Assembly: GCF_002995805.1 (NCBI RefSeq)
Contig: NZ_PVXL01000029.1
Location: forward strand, 34,055 to 98,054
Length of the DNA stretch: 64,000 bases
Source of the DNA: Neomoorella stamsii
GTDB lineage: Bacteria; Bacillota; DSM-521; Neomoorellales; Neomoorellaceae
Direction of reading: 5' to 3'
Below, in pieces: positions 42,092-50,806 of the stretch. The stretch's first letter is position 1. Every line of letters starts with the position of its first letter. Below the pieces are notes generated by a model. That model did not search any database. It was not told the DNA's origin and saw only the letters and a program-made list of their open reading frames with translations. A program made the position numbers and the translations under genes.

Positions 42092-42120
42092 AATATAACT
42101 TTCGCCAGCTTGTTTGTCAA
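42092..42120 (-). promoter_or_regulatory. Promoter of the sdpRI operon
   Basis: Minus strand TTGACA (42120-42115), 17-base spacer, TATATT (42097-42092). Near-consensus vegetative promoter. Confidence 0.75.
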
Positions 42121-42132
42121 GGGAAATGGCGA

Positions 42133-42430
42133 TTAGAAAAACAACAAAGAAGGGGGAGAAAGCGCGCTTGTGGTCTTACTGGCCACCCCGCCTTTAAAGA
42201 AGTCGACGGTCAATGTCAGGCACAGGTGCATGGGGATAAACATGGCCCCGGTAAATGTGGCCACAAAGACAAATACCACCAGGGGCATTTCTATCTGACC
42301 GCCGGTAGCAGCCACCACTACGGGGAAAATTATCCCCATGGAGTAAGAGACAGTGCCGGTGATCAAACCGACCAGGAAGCCAAACATCAGTATTATCAGC
42401 GAATCGGACTGGCTAGGCCGCCGCCCGGCA
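42133..42430 (-). pseudogene. DUF401-family membrane protein, C-terminal remnant
   Basis: The minus strand codes SLIILMFGFLVGLITG, then VSYSMGIIFPVVVAA, PLVVFVFVATFTGAMFIP and MHLCLTLTVDFFKG, the end of a DUF401 (COG1906) integral membrane protein. The 5' three quarters are missing; the frame is closed by a stop upstream near 42430. Intact proteins have about 400 residues and unknown transport function. The last residues run into an unrelated tail (ASKTTSALSPPSLLFF). Confidence 0.7.
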
Positions 42431-42480
42431 GGTTAACTAAAAAGCTTTAGCTTCGGTTGACCGGAGCTAAAACCAGATGG

Positions 42481-44033
42481 TTAATTACTCACAGTCCCCA
42501 GGGCTTTATTCAATGCGGTGACGCCTTCGACAGGCAGGGAGACCCTGCTGGCATCGCGGCCCTGTTCATCATAGCCCCGGGCAAAGATCTCAGTAGCAAG
42601 GATGGTTACCCGGGGGATGGGAAAAGTCCACACCTGTTGACCGCCAGTTTCAGCTTGCTTGCTGGCCTGGCCGAGGAGGGTATAATCCTTCTCGGTTACC
42701 CCCGTCCCGGTGGGTACGGCCCAGATCTCCACCCGGGCCAGGTTTTTCCCCTTGATTACCAGGTCGGGTTGAGCGATAGTAAAAGAGTCAATGCTGGCAG
42801 CAAGGTTTTCCTCGCCGTTACTCGCCGGGGTAGGGGATTGTACCGGCATGACGGAGTTCACCCGCATGATGGGTCCCTGCATATAGATATTGGGCTCCTT
42901 GGTGAGGGTTCCTATCACCATCACCGTCCGGCCGGCGTATTTCTCCAGATCCTTAGCTACGCCAGTGGAGCCTTCTTCTGGCAGCAGCACCAGGCGGTCC
43001 CGGTCAGTTTCCAGTTCAAAGTGACGGCCTTCGACGTTGCCAGGCGGTCGATACGCAGGGGCTGATCTTCATTGCGCGGCAAGGAGAGGGCCAGGCTCTG
43101 GCCGTCCGGAGCCCAGGCGAAGTCCTGCACTAGCTCGCTTCTGTCCGGCAGCAAGGCTATTACCTGTACCCGGCCGTCTTTGATGGTGGCTAGCTTCAAG
43201 TTCATGTCCGGGGCGTAGCCGCCGCCGGGACCGCCAGTGCTGTAGGCCAGGGTATTTTCACAAGGCGACCATGCCGGTTGCCCAAGTACCGGCCGCGGGT
43301 CTACCTGGAAGGCGCCACTCCCGTCGGCCTTAACCACCCAGAGGTAAGGCTTGGCGGCCCACTCTTCCTGCTTTTCCCGTTGCAGGTAGGCCAGCCACTG
43401 GCCGTCGGGGGACCAGCCCAGGATCGTCACGACGGTGCCTTCTTTAGTTACCCGTACCGGTTTGGCCCCAGCACGGCTACCGTCCAGGAGATAGAGGATA
43501 CCGTTGGCGGTAAAGGCCACCCGTGCCGGGAAGGCCCCGCTGTATGCCCGTTCTGGTACCGGCGCCGGCGGGGTGGTGATGGTGGCCGTCAGGTTCTGTT
43601 CATCCCAGGCAACCGCGGCGCCCAGGGCTCCCGCCAGGAAACGCAAAGGCGCTATGCTGCGGTCGTTAATTATTTGCACTGGCACAGGGAGGGAGAGCTT
43701 CTCGCCATTTTTCAATGCTTCTTTGCTGCCAACCTTCAAGACGATGGTGGTTTCCGGCGTGGTGATTAAAACCGTCCTGCTCTCGTCGCTCCAGGCCACC
43801 CTGGCCTGGAGGGCCGCCGCCAGGTTTCTTACAGGGGCCAGGAGGTAGCCGTCCTGGATAACAGCCGGCTCCTCCAGGTTGAGCTCCTGGCCGTCGACAA
43901 AAATAGCTATCCCTTCCGTCTCGGCCAGGGCGGTGGCGGGGATGAGCCCTGCCAGCAGGAAGAATAAGGCCAGTAGGACCAGAGATTTGAAGGGTTCTTT
44001 AGCGTAATGCATAGTAGAGCCTGGCACCGCCAT
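42481..44033 (-). pseudogene. Exported protein with copper-amine-oxidase-type N-terminal domain and TolB-like propeller, frameshifted
   Basis: From the ATG at 44033 (ribosome site GAGGGG) the product has a signal peptide (SLVLLALFFLLAGLIPATAL), a duplicated stalk domain of the copper amine oxidase N-terminal type (GYLLAPVRNLAAALQARVAW, then SIAPLRFLAGALGAAVAWDE) and TolB/WD40-like repeats (WSPDGQWLAYL, WAPDGQSLALSL). Near 43035 the frame changes: the propeller frame ends in an Ala- and Cys-rich tail, while the next frame carries on GNVEGRHFELETDRDRLVLL and a C-terminal domain ending at 42481 (ALNKALGTVSN). So one gene of about 517 codons seems split by one shift. The upstream extension to 44642 is antisense to ligD and is not used. 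Confidence 0.7.
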
Positions 44034-44270
44034 TACCCCTCTCTGCCTTTTTTGCTTCCATAATATATAGACGTCAGGAGGGGGGAATGGTTCCCAGCGA
44101 AAACTCATCGGCTGGGCCTCACCGCCCTGAGTTATGCCGCGGGCAGGAAGATCCTGGTCGCCCTGGGGGCGTGGGCCGGTGGAACGCCGCAGGGCTACTT
44201 CCTTGCGGCCCGGCGTATGGGCCTTAACCGGGGTGGGAGATACTAGTGGCAAGGCAAAAATAACAAGGGG

Positions 44271-45200
44271 TTGCGGATAGAAATGGGTCAGGGCCAGCCA
44301 TACATACGGCCCCAATTGCCGAAGCAACAGCTCCAGTTGACCAACCTGGGCAAAGTCTTCTGGCCGGAGGGGCTGACCAAGCTTGACCTCATCGAATATT
44401 ATGTTGACATGGCCCCTGTCATCCTGCCTTACCTGCGGGACCGCCCCCTGGTCCTGAAGCGCTACCCGGACGGCATTACTGGGGAGGCCTTTTACCAGAA
44501 AGAGTGCCCTGCCTATGCCCCGGAGTGGGTGGCGACCCTGCCCGTCTACCACGCCGATAGCGATAAAACCATCAATTACATTCTCTGCAATAACGAAGCA
44601 ACCCTGGCCTGGCTGGCCAACCAGGGGTGCATCGAGGTCCATGCCTGGCTCTCCCGCGCTGGCCGCCTGGAATACCCGGATATCGCTGTCATGGATCTCG
44701 ATCCTGCGGCAGGGGCAACCTTGGCTGATGTGCTGGAAATCGCCCTCCTGGTCAACCAGGCTTTAAAGGAGTTCTACCTCACTGGCTACCCCAAAACTTC
44801 AGGCGCCAGCGGCCTGCATATTTTCATTCCCCTTTATCCCCGCTGGACCTTCCGGGAAATCACGGCCGCCATGGGGTACCTGGCGCAACTGATTGTTGAA
44901 GTTTACCCGCAAAAGGCTACCACCGAACACCTTATCCAGAAGCGTGAGGGTAAAGTCTACCTGGATTACCTGCAAAATGTACGGGGGCGGTCCATGGCCT
45001 TTCCCTACAGCCTGCGGCCTTTACCCGGGGCCCCGGTTTCCGCCCCCTTGACCTGGGAAGAAGTGGCGGGGAAAAAGATTAATCCCGGAGATTTCAATAT
45101 CCATACCATCAGGCGCCGCCTGGAAGAATGGGGCGACTTGTACCGGGAACTCCTGGAGCGCCCCAATGATTTAACACCCCTGTTAGAACTGGCCATATAA
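44271..45200 (+). CDS. ligD: LigD-type polymerase (primase-polymerase domain) for NHEJ
   Basis: A 309-residue archaeo-eukaryotic primase-like polymerase that fills ends during bacterial non-homologous end joining. Seen: LTKLDLIEYYVDMAPVILPY, RPLVLKRYPDGITGEAFYQK, then AVMDLDPAAGA with the two metal-binding Asp residues, and KTSGASGLHIFIPL, the conserved SGxxGxH motif. Stand-alone domain, without ligase or nuclease parts. TTG start at 44271 is close to AAGGGG; an ATG at 44283 is an alternative. The partner ligase and Ku lie 5 kb downstream on the same strand, separated by antiporter, SleB and other genes. Confidence 0.88.
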   Translation: MRIEMGQGQPYIRPQLPKQQLQLTNLGKVFWPEGLTKLDLIEYYVDMAPVILPYLRDRPLVLKRYPDGITGEAFYQKECPAYAPEWVATLPVYHADSDKTINYILCNNEATLAWLANQGCIEVHAWLSRAGRLEYPDIAVMDLDPAAGATLADVLEIALLVNQALKEFYLTGYPKTSGASGLHIFIPLYPRWTFREITAAMGYLAQLIVEVYPQKATTEHLIQKREGKVYLDYLQNVRGRSMAFPYSLRPLPGAPVSAPLTWEEVAGKKINPGDFNIHTIRRRLEEWGDLYRELLERPNDLTPLLELAI

Positions 45201-45221
45201 AGCAGCAGGGGATGCATAGCT

Positions 45222-45249
45222 TTGGCAACCGGAAGGTTTATGTTAAAAT
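45222..45249 (+). promoter_or_regulatory. Promoter of the khtTU operon
   Basis: TTGGCA (45222-45227), 16-base spacer, TAAAAT (45244-45249), 41 bases before the khtT start codon, whose ribosome site is AAGGGGG. Confidence 0.5.
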
Positions 45250-45290
45250 GAAAAAAAGCCGCTGTGAATTATAGGCAAGGGGGAAGTTAA

Positions 45291-45782
45291 ATGTTGATAA
45301 AAGAAACCGAGCTCCCCGGTATCGGGAAAAAATTCCAAATTGAAACCCGCAGCGGGGATAAGATAGTTATTGTCGTACACGATGATGGCCGGCGGGAGAT
45401 TTATCATTTTGATAATAATGACCCGGAGGAAAGCATCTCCATGGTCACTCTGGATGACGCGGAAGCACGCCGTGTGGCAGGTATTCTCGGCGGTATGGCC
45501 TACGTGCCAAAAGCACTGGAAACGGTTGAAATGGCCCTGGATGACATGGTATTTGAATGGTATAAAGTGGAGAAGGATGCCCAATCAATAGGGAAAACTA
45601 TCGGGGATTTAGAAATCCGCAAGAAAACTGGCGCTGCCATTATAGCTATAATTAAAAAAGACGAAAAAGTCCTTAACCCGGGACCAGAAAAAATCATCAC
45701 CCCGGGAGCAACCATTGTAGTTTTAGGGGACAGGAAGCAGGTAAAGGCGTGTAAAGAGCTGATTTTGCACGGGGGCATATAG
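45291..45782 (+). CDS. khtT: K+/H+ antiporter regulatory subunit (KhtT-like)
   Basis: A 163-residue cytosolic protein. The N-terminal half begins ETELPGIGKKFQIETRSGDK, as in KhtT/YhaT, and the C-terminal half is a TrkA_C (RCK_C) domain: LEIRKKTGAAIIAIIKKDEK, then GATIVVLGDRKQVKACKEL. In Bacillus KhtT binds c-di-AMP through this domain and gates KhtU. It is separated by two bases from the antiporter gene. Confidence 0.88.
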   Translation: MLIKETELPGIGKKFQIETRSGDKIVIVVHDDGRREIYHFDNNDPEESISMVTLDDAEARRVAGILGGMAYVPKALETVEMALDDMVFEWYKVEKDAQSIGKTIGDLEIRKKTGAAIIAIIKKDEKVLNPGPEKIITPGATIVVLGDRKQVKACKELILHGGI

Positions 45783-45784
45783 TT

Positions 45785-47017
45785 ATGCCCGAACAGGTGC
45801 TCCTTGAAATCGGGCTGGCATTAGCTATCGTAGCTTTTGCCGGAATCCTTGCCGCCAGGTTCCGCGTTTCTATTGTACCGCTCTTGATCCTTGCCGGTAT
45901 GGTTGTAGGCCCCCATGCGCCGGTAATCGGCATCCTGGATTTTCGCTTTATTAAAAGCGCGCCTTTAATAGATTTTATGGGACGGGTAGGGATACTCTTT
46001 CTCCTTTTCAGCCTCGGTCTGGAGTTTTCCGTCGGGAGATTATTAAAGGCAGGCCGTTCTATACTGGTGGGCGGGTCCATCTACATGGCCATAAATTTTA
46101 CCCTGGGTGTGGTTCTTCCCGTAATCTGGGGTTGGCCGTTGCGGGAAACCCTGGTGGTAGCCGGGCTTATTTCTATTTCCTCAAGCGCCATCGTTGCCAA
46201 GGTTCTGGTTGACCTAAAGCGAACGGCACGGCCGGAAACCGAGATGATCCTGGGGCTTATGTTATTCCAGGACGTATTCGTAGCAGTGTATCTATCCATC
46301 ATTTCCGGTCTGGTCCTTACAGGTTCGGCCTCACCGGCGAGCGTGTTGAAATCTACCTCCCTTGCCCTGGGATTTATGCTCGGCTTAATCCTCGCCGGCC
46401 GCAAACTGGCACCGTTAATTAACAGGCTGTTTAACGTTCCTTCCGATGAAGTTTTTATGCTCATGGTCTTTGCTTTCCTCACCCTGGTAGCCGGTTTTTC
46501 CGAGACTATCCATGTGGCGGAAGCTATTGGCGCCCTGCTGGTGGGTTTAATTTTGGCCGAGACAGACCATCTCGACCGCATCGAGCATATTGTCGTGCCG
46601 TTCCGTGATTTTTTCGGGGCCCTGTTTTTTTTCAGCTTCGGTTTGAGCATCGACCCTTTAACCCTGGGAGGCGCCGTCGGGCCGGTCCTGGTTGCCGTTG
46701 CGGCAACATTAACAGGTAATTTTCTTGCCGGTATTCTTGCCGGGCGGATGGCCGGTTATTCGTACCGGGGGTGTACCAATATCGGGCTTACCATTACCCC
46801 CCGCGGGGAATTCTCCATCATTCTCGCCAATCTGGCGAAGACCGGCGGGTTACTGCCGGTGCTACAACCCTTCGCAGCCTTATATGTGTTGCTCCTGGCC
46901 ATTCTAGGGCCCTTGCTGACAAAGGAATCCAAGTGGATATACAGCCAGCTGGCGCGCATCTTTGGCTGGCCTGCCTTGAAAGAAAAAGGCAAGGTCAAAC
47001 AAGGATTGCAGATTTAA
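45785..47017 (+). CDS. khtU: K+/H+ antiporter, CPA2 family (KhtU-like)
   Basis: A 410-residue membrane protein with about twelve hydrophobic segments and the CPA2 motifs: LILAGMVVGPHAPVIG, LFLLFSLGLEFSVGRLLKAG, and SISSSAIVAKVLVDLKRT, with the GFSETIHVAEAIGALLVGL segment holding the ion-binding region. Exports K+ in exchange for H+ under control of KhtT. ATG two bases after khtT. It interrupts the NHEJ gene set. Confidence 0.88.
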   Translation: MPEQVLLEIGLALAIVAFAGILAARFRVSIVPLLILAGMVVGPHAPVIGILDFRFIKSAPLIDFMGRVGILFLLFSLGLEFSVGRLLKAGRSILVGGSIYMAINFTLGVVLPVIWGWPLRETLVVAGLISISSSAIVAKVLVDLKRTARPETEMILGLMLFQDVFVAVYLSIISGLVLTGSASPASVLKSTSLALGFMLGLILAGRKLAPLINRLFNVPSDEVFMLMVFAFLTLVAGFSETIHVAEAIGALLVGLILAETDHLDRIEHIVVPFRDFFGALFFFSFGLSIDPLTLGGAVGPVLVAVAATLTGNFLAGILAGRMAGYSYRGCTNIGLTITPRGEFSIILANLAKTGGLLPVLQPFAALYVLLLAILGPLLTKESKWIYSQLARIFGWPALKEKGKVKQGLQI

Positions 47018-47047
47018 AACCCCGCAGGCAGATGAGGGGTCACTGCA

Positions 47048-47067
47048 GCCTCGGTTGGCGAGGCACC
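47048..47067. repeat. GCCTCGGTTG repeat, copy 2
   Basis: GCCTCGGTTGGCGAGGCACC, 30 bases after the khtU stop. It shares the ten-base core and the GAGGCACC end with copy 1. It could be the tail of a lost holin-like/antisense element. A weak ACCCC/GGGGT stem precedes it at 47019-47040. The rest of 47068-47185 has no supported gene. Confidence 0.5.
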
Positions 47068-47185
47068 ACACACAGTATTAATTTTTCTGGAACCTTCTAG
47101 ATATCAAGCGCGGTAGTTGCCGCAACGAAGCCCTGCTTCTGGCCCCCTTCGGCAAGTACTACGGCACCCTTAAAGGTGAGGGTTG

Positions 47186-47602
47186 CTAAACGACAAAGAG
47201 GTGATTGCCGGAAACCATTTTGACCTTTTTGCTTCTTATCCACTGGTTATCCGTGAGCTGCGGGTTATAGAAAAAGAGGGCGCCATTAGTCAGATCAACA
47301 CCTTCCAGGGCTTTTGTCGCAGCTTTAACGGAGTCCTCATTGGGAGCCTTCACACTGGCCAGCCTGTTATTGCCCACCGATTCAAACTGGCCGGGTTCCA
47401 TAATCACCGCGTAGATTGTGTCAGTAAAGTCGGGGTGGCGCACACGATTAACCACGACGGCGCCGACGGCAATCATACCTTCCAGCGGTTCTGCCTCCGC
47501 TTCGGCCTGAATTAACCTGGCCAACAATAACAGGTCTTCTTTGGTCGCCGGAATAATAAACGATGTTTTATCATGGGATTTATGTTGCGGGGCAGCCGTC
47601 AT
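47186..47602 (-). CDS. Cell-wall hydrolase, SleB type, without signal peptide
   Basis: A 138-residue protein of the Hydrolase_2 family: LLLLARLIQAEAEAEPLEGM with the catalytic Glu, then IAVGAVVVNRVRHPDFTDTI, and GALFFYNPQLTDNQW. Such lytic transglycosylases open the spore cortex during germination. Here there is neither a signal peptide nor a peptidoglycan-binding domain; the first residues are MTAAPQHKSHDKTS. It may be a cytosolic-start CwlJ-like protein or a truncated SleB. A ribosome site (AAAGGGGAAC) precedes the ATG. It supports a spore-forming host. Confidence 0.8.
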   Translation of the reverse strand: MTAAPQHKSHDKTSFIIPATKEDLLLLARLIQAEAEAEPLEGMIAVGAVVVNRVRHPDFTDTIYAVIMEPGQFESVGNNRLASVKAPNEDSVKAATKALEGVDLTNGALFFYNPQLTDNQWIRSKKVKMVSGNHLFVV

Positions 47603-47827
47603 TTTTGTTCCCCTTTCCTTATTATTTTATTATCTGCGCAGGTTATTATTGATAGTTGCTATCATAATCTATGTTCCTGACAATTAGAGGGTACCGTTGA
47701 AAAGCAGTGATTACCGTGCCAAAGAAGCCTGATCCTGGGGTCAGGTAGTAATAACCCCGGCGGAACAAAACGGCTGCGTCAGCGTCTATCATTAATAGGA
47801 AGCCGGGATTTGCAGGGAGGTATCTCA

Positions 47828-48427
47828 ATGAGGAAAGGATTAGTATTGCTGCTGACGGTTGTTTTGTCCATGTTGCTGGTCGCCTGTGGTATGGGGGAGA
47901 CAGCTCCGCCGACAAACAATAATGAGGTATCGGCTAGGCCTAATGAATCGAAGCCCGACACCAGAGAAGGGGATAACCTGCAAACAAACATCATCGGCGT
48001 ATATGGCGGGCAAACAGAAGAGGAAGCAGCTGTAATTATTATCGACGAGGGCATATCGTTCCCCAGCAACATTAACCCTGTCACATTTGCATTATCCAGG
48101 GAAATAAAAGCGAGCGGTATTATATCAAAACTGGTCATCGGTGACAGGGTTAGCTTTGACTGCTCCTTTGCCGGCGGGATATGGGAAATTAAAAGGATAG
48201 CAAAGCTGGAAGCGCCCCGTAAGACTGTCAGCGCTGTTTTCAAGGGCTGGATCGATAATAACATGTTCGAAGCAATGGTAGAGGGGCAACCTACTCCATT
48301 CTGGGTAACCAAAGAAGTCAAGCCGGAGTTAAAGGAGAAGGATCCGGAAACCGGCGCAGAGATGGAGTTGACCTACTATGTGGACGGTTACGGCCGCCTG
48401 GTGCTGACGGAGGTTAAGTTTAAATGA
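47828..48427 (+). CDS. Lipoprotein of unknown function
   Basis: A 199-residue exported protein: signal peptide MRKGLVLLLTVVLSMLL with lipobox VACG, then a Pro/Asn/Ser-rich linker, then a domain of beta-strand pattern (IIGVYGGQTEEEAAVIIIDE, VTFALSREIKASGIISKLVI). No enzyme motif. The start at 47828 follows GGGAGGTATC; an upstream in-frame codon at 47810 has no site. Composition is slightly AT-rich. Family not recognised. Confidence 0.75.
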   Translation: MRKGLVLLLTVVLSMLLVACGMGETAPPTNNNEVSARPNESKPDTREGDNLQTNIIGVYGGQTEEEAAVIIIDEGISFPSNINPVTFALSREIKASGIISKLVIGDRVSFDCSFAGGIWEIKRIAKLEAPRKTVSAVFKGWIDNNMFEAMVEGQPTPFWVTKEVKPELKEKDPETGAEMELTYYVDGYGRLVLTEVKFK

Positions 48428-48561
48428 GCTCCATGGCCACCCGGAATTAAACCCAGTGCTGGGCAAGCTTTACCCGTCACCGCTACCGGGACTGTTCAGG
48501 AAGGAATTTGACTCCGGGGAGCGAATATTTTGCTAGAGGCTAACCCTGGAGGCAACAGCTG

Positions 48562-49376
48562 ATGTTAGAATTGAAACCTAAGCCTCCTGTAAAATGGGCT
48601 GGGGGCAAAGCCCGGCTCATACCACAATTTGAGCCATTATTTCCCAAAAAGAAATATGGTCTTTATATAGAGCCTTTCGTTGGGGGCGGGGCTGTTTTTT
48701 TCATTTACTGCCTCCTAAGGCTATACTTCTCGACAACAACGACGAGCTGATAAACTTTTACCTGGTAGTACGTGATAATTTAGATGAACTCCTGAACGAC
48801 CTTAAAAAGCATAAAAACACCCCTAAGTATTATTACTACATCCGGGCTTTAGACCCGGAGCATCTTTCCCCGGTAGAGCGGGCCTCCCGGTTTTTGTATC
48901 TTAATAAAAACGGTTATAACGGCCTGTGGCGGGTGAACAGGCGGGGCAAGCATAACGTGCCTTTCGGGAGATATAAAAATCCTAAAATAGTTGACGAAAC
49001 TAACCTCCGCCTGGTCAGAGGGGCTTTAAGTCATGCCCGGGTGATCGGCGCTGACTTTAGCCGGGCACTGGACTTTGCCCGCGGGGATGCCCTTGTGTAC
49101 CTGGACCCACCTTATTACCCAGTATCGGATACGGCCAACTTTACCGGCTACACATCGGATGCTTTCGGGATTGATGACCAGAAGCGCCTGGCAGAAGTGT
49201 TTCGAGAGCTGGATAAAAGGGGCTGCCTGGTAATGTTAAGCAATTCCGACACGCCCTTTATACGGGAGCTGTACTCGGGATATGATATCCAGGTAGTCTA
49301 CGCCACGCGGGCTATTAACTGCAGGCCGGAAAGGCGAGGACCGATAACGGAACTTGTCATCCGGAATTACAGGTGA
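48562..49376 (+). pseudogene. Dam/DpnM-type DNA adenine methylase, frameshifted in a T run
   Basis: The start MLELKPKPPVKWAGGKARLI with KWAGGK, and YIEPFVGGGAVFF (SAM motif FVGGG), are classical for class alpha Dam methylases that make N6-methyladenine in GATC. In the run of seven T at about 48697-48703 the frame is lost; one extra T would restore GAVFFHLLPPKAILLDNNDE. The +1 frame carries on NKNGYNGLWRVNRRGKHNVP and the catalytic DPPYYPVSDTANFTGY, ending NYR at 49376. Everything else is intact, so this is either a recent phase-variation-type loss, a polymerase slippage site or a sequencing error. GATC may be unmethylated by it in this isolate. Confidence 0.82.
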
Positions 49377-49399
49377 GGATATTTATAGAACTATTACGT

Positions 49400-49495
49400 C
49401 CAATCCATTTACCTGGGTCAAGGCCTTTACCGTTGAGGGCTATCACCGACAACTGAGAAAGGTTACTAAAACTAAAACGGCTTATCCTTCAGAGG
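49400..49495 (+). mobile_element. IS256-family transposase C-terminal remnant
   Basis: The plus strand reads NPFTWVKAFTVEGYHRQLRK, then VTKTKTAYPSED. FxxEGYHRQ-(I/L)-RKVTKTK is the typical C-terminal piece of IS256/mutator-type transposases. Only about 30 codons survive, directly joined to a Uma2 remnant. Confidence 0.65.
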
Positions 49496-49795
49496 ATTCG
49501 CGTACGGCCCTGTGACCTGTCTCCCATAGAAGAAAAACGTATCAACGGCGCCCCGGACCTGGTGGCGGAGATACTCTCCCCCAGTACGGGTTATTACGAC
49601 CTGCGCAGCAAGTACAAGGTCTATGAAAAGAAAGGCGTCAGGGAATATTGGATTGTCGATCCCCAACATAAATCAGTGCAGGTTTTTTGCCGGCAGGAAG
49701 GAAAAGCTGTCCTCGATCAGGAAGCCGAGCAGCAGGGTACGATTAGGTCGCGGGTGATAGGTGGCTTTGCCGTAGAAATAGAAAATATCTTCTAA
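49496..49795 (+). pseudogene. Uma2-family (DUF820) endonuclease, N-terminally truncated
   Basis: The frame carries RPCDLSPIEEKRINGAPDLV, AEILSPSTGYYDLRSKYKVY and EKKGVREYWIVDPQHKSVQV, ending EIENIF. This is the C-terminal two thirds of a Uma2 restriction-endonuclease-fold protein with its APDLVAEILSPST (Asp/Glu) core and Lys in the SKYKVYE strand. Normal length is about 190 residues; the N-terminal strands are gone and replaced by IS256 sequence. A GTG at 49562 could in theory start a 77-residue product, but it has no good ribosome site. Confidence 0.75.
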
Positions 49796-49797
49796 TA

Positions 49798-49823
49798 CCG
49801 GCCCGGGGGCCGGATTTTATTTT
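49798..49823 (+). terminator. Terminator after the Uma2 remnant
   Basis: CCGGCCC (49798-49804) pairs with GGGCCGG (49807-49813), followed by ATTTTATTTT. Confidence 0.6.
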
Positions 49824-49972
49824 AAGCACGGTGCCGGCAGCCATGGAACTGGCTCACACCGGCGTATTGCCTGCCTGCCGGGGGGAGATACTACAGACAA
49901 AGCCCGGGGCGCCAGGGATGCTGGTGCCGGGAGCGGCCCGGGTTACCGCTGGACAACCTCGAGGTGAGAGCC

Positions 49973-50806
49973 GTGCGCCCCCTCTGGAAAGGCGCCATCA
50001 GCTTTGGCCTGGTCAATGTGCCGGTAAAACTATACAAAGCTACCGAAAGCAGCGATCTCAAGTTCAACTACCTCCACGCCAGGTGCAGGACACCCATCCA
50101 GTACCGCAAATACTGCCCCTACTGCCAGGTAGAGGTTCCCCCGGAGGAGATTGTCCGGGGCTACGAATACGAAAAGGGGAAGTATGTAATTTTGCAGGAG
50201 GAAGACCTGGAAGGAATTCCCCAGGATACAACCCGGAGCATTAACATCCTCGACTTTGTCGACTTGGAGGAGATTGACCCCATTTATTTTGACAGGGCTT
50301 ATTACCTGGTGCCAGGCGAGATGGGGCAGAAAGCCTATGCCCTGCTGCGGCAGGCCATGGAGGCTACGGGAAAAATCGCCATAGCCAGGGTAAGTTTAAG
50401 GACCAGGGGGTCCCTGGCGGCGGTAAGGGTTTCCGGCAGGACCCTGGTAATGCACACCATGTTTTATCCCCGGGAGGTCAGGACGGCAGAACAGCTGCCG
50501 GAATTAAACTTTGAGGTCAAGCTCCATGAAAATGAGGTCAAAATGGCCGTCACCCTGATTAACAACCTGGCGGCCCGGTTTGATCCGGAGAAATATACCG
50601 ACGCGTACCGGCAGGCCCTCCTGGAGATTATCGAAGCTAAAGTCGCCGGTGAAGAGGTGGCGGTACCGGCGCGGCCCGCAGCAGGTAAGGTGGTCGACCT
50701 GATGGAAGCCCTGAAGGCCAGCATTGAGCTGGCCAAAAAGGAAAAGGCCGCCGGTGCCGGGGATGAAGAAGCAAAGAAACCCCGCCGGCGGCGCAAGACA
50801 TCATGA
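49973..50806 (+). CDS. ku: Ku protein (bacterial NHEJ)
   Basis: A 277-residue DNA-end-binding protein. It starts MRPLWKGAISFGLVNVPVKL, the canonical bacterial Ku N-terminus, and has YCPYCQVEVPPEEIVRGYEY and DPIYFDRAYYLVPGE; the C-terminus is Lys/Arg-rich (KKPRRRRKTS), like Ku tails that bind DNA and recruit LigD. The GTG at 49973 is preferred over one at 49964 because of the GAGGTGAG site and the family N-terminus. It overlaps the ligase gene by four bases. It probably works in spores or stationary cells with one genome copy. Confidence 0.92.
   Translation: MRPLWKGAISFGLVNVPVKLYKATESSDLKFNYLHARCRTPIQYRKYCPYCQVEVPPEEIVRGYEYEKGKYVILQEEDLEGIPQDTTRSINILDFVDLEEIDPIYFDRAYYLVPGEMGQKAYALLRQAMEATGKIAIARVSLRTRGSLAAVRVSGRTLVMHTMFYPREVRTAEQLPELNFEVKLHENEVKMAVTLINNLAARFDPEKYTDAYRQALLEIIEAKVAGEEVAVPARPAAGKVVDLMEALKASIELAKKEKAAGAGDEEAKKPRRRRKTS

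Noticed and set aside
44087..44227. 46-codon frame behind AGGAGGGGGG
   Set aside because: The ribosome site touches the ATG and the product is Pro/Gly/Arg-rich without any family look.
42957..44642. 561-residue minus frame upstream of the propeller protein
   Set aside because: Its first 200 residues are the reverse strand of the LigD polymerase gene; a signal peptide and ribosome site mark the true start at 44033.
47099..47185. Minus-strand piece reading LTFKGAVVLAEGGQKQGFVA
   Set aside because: It could be the end of a lost gene, but it is too short and matches no family I recognise.
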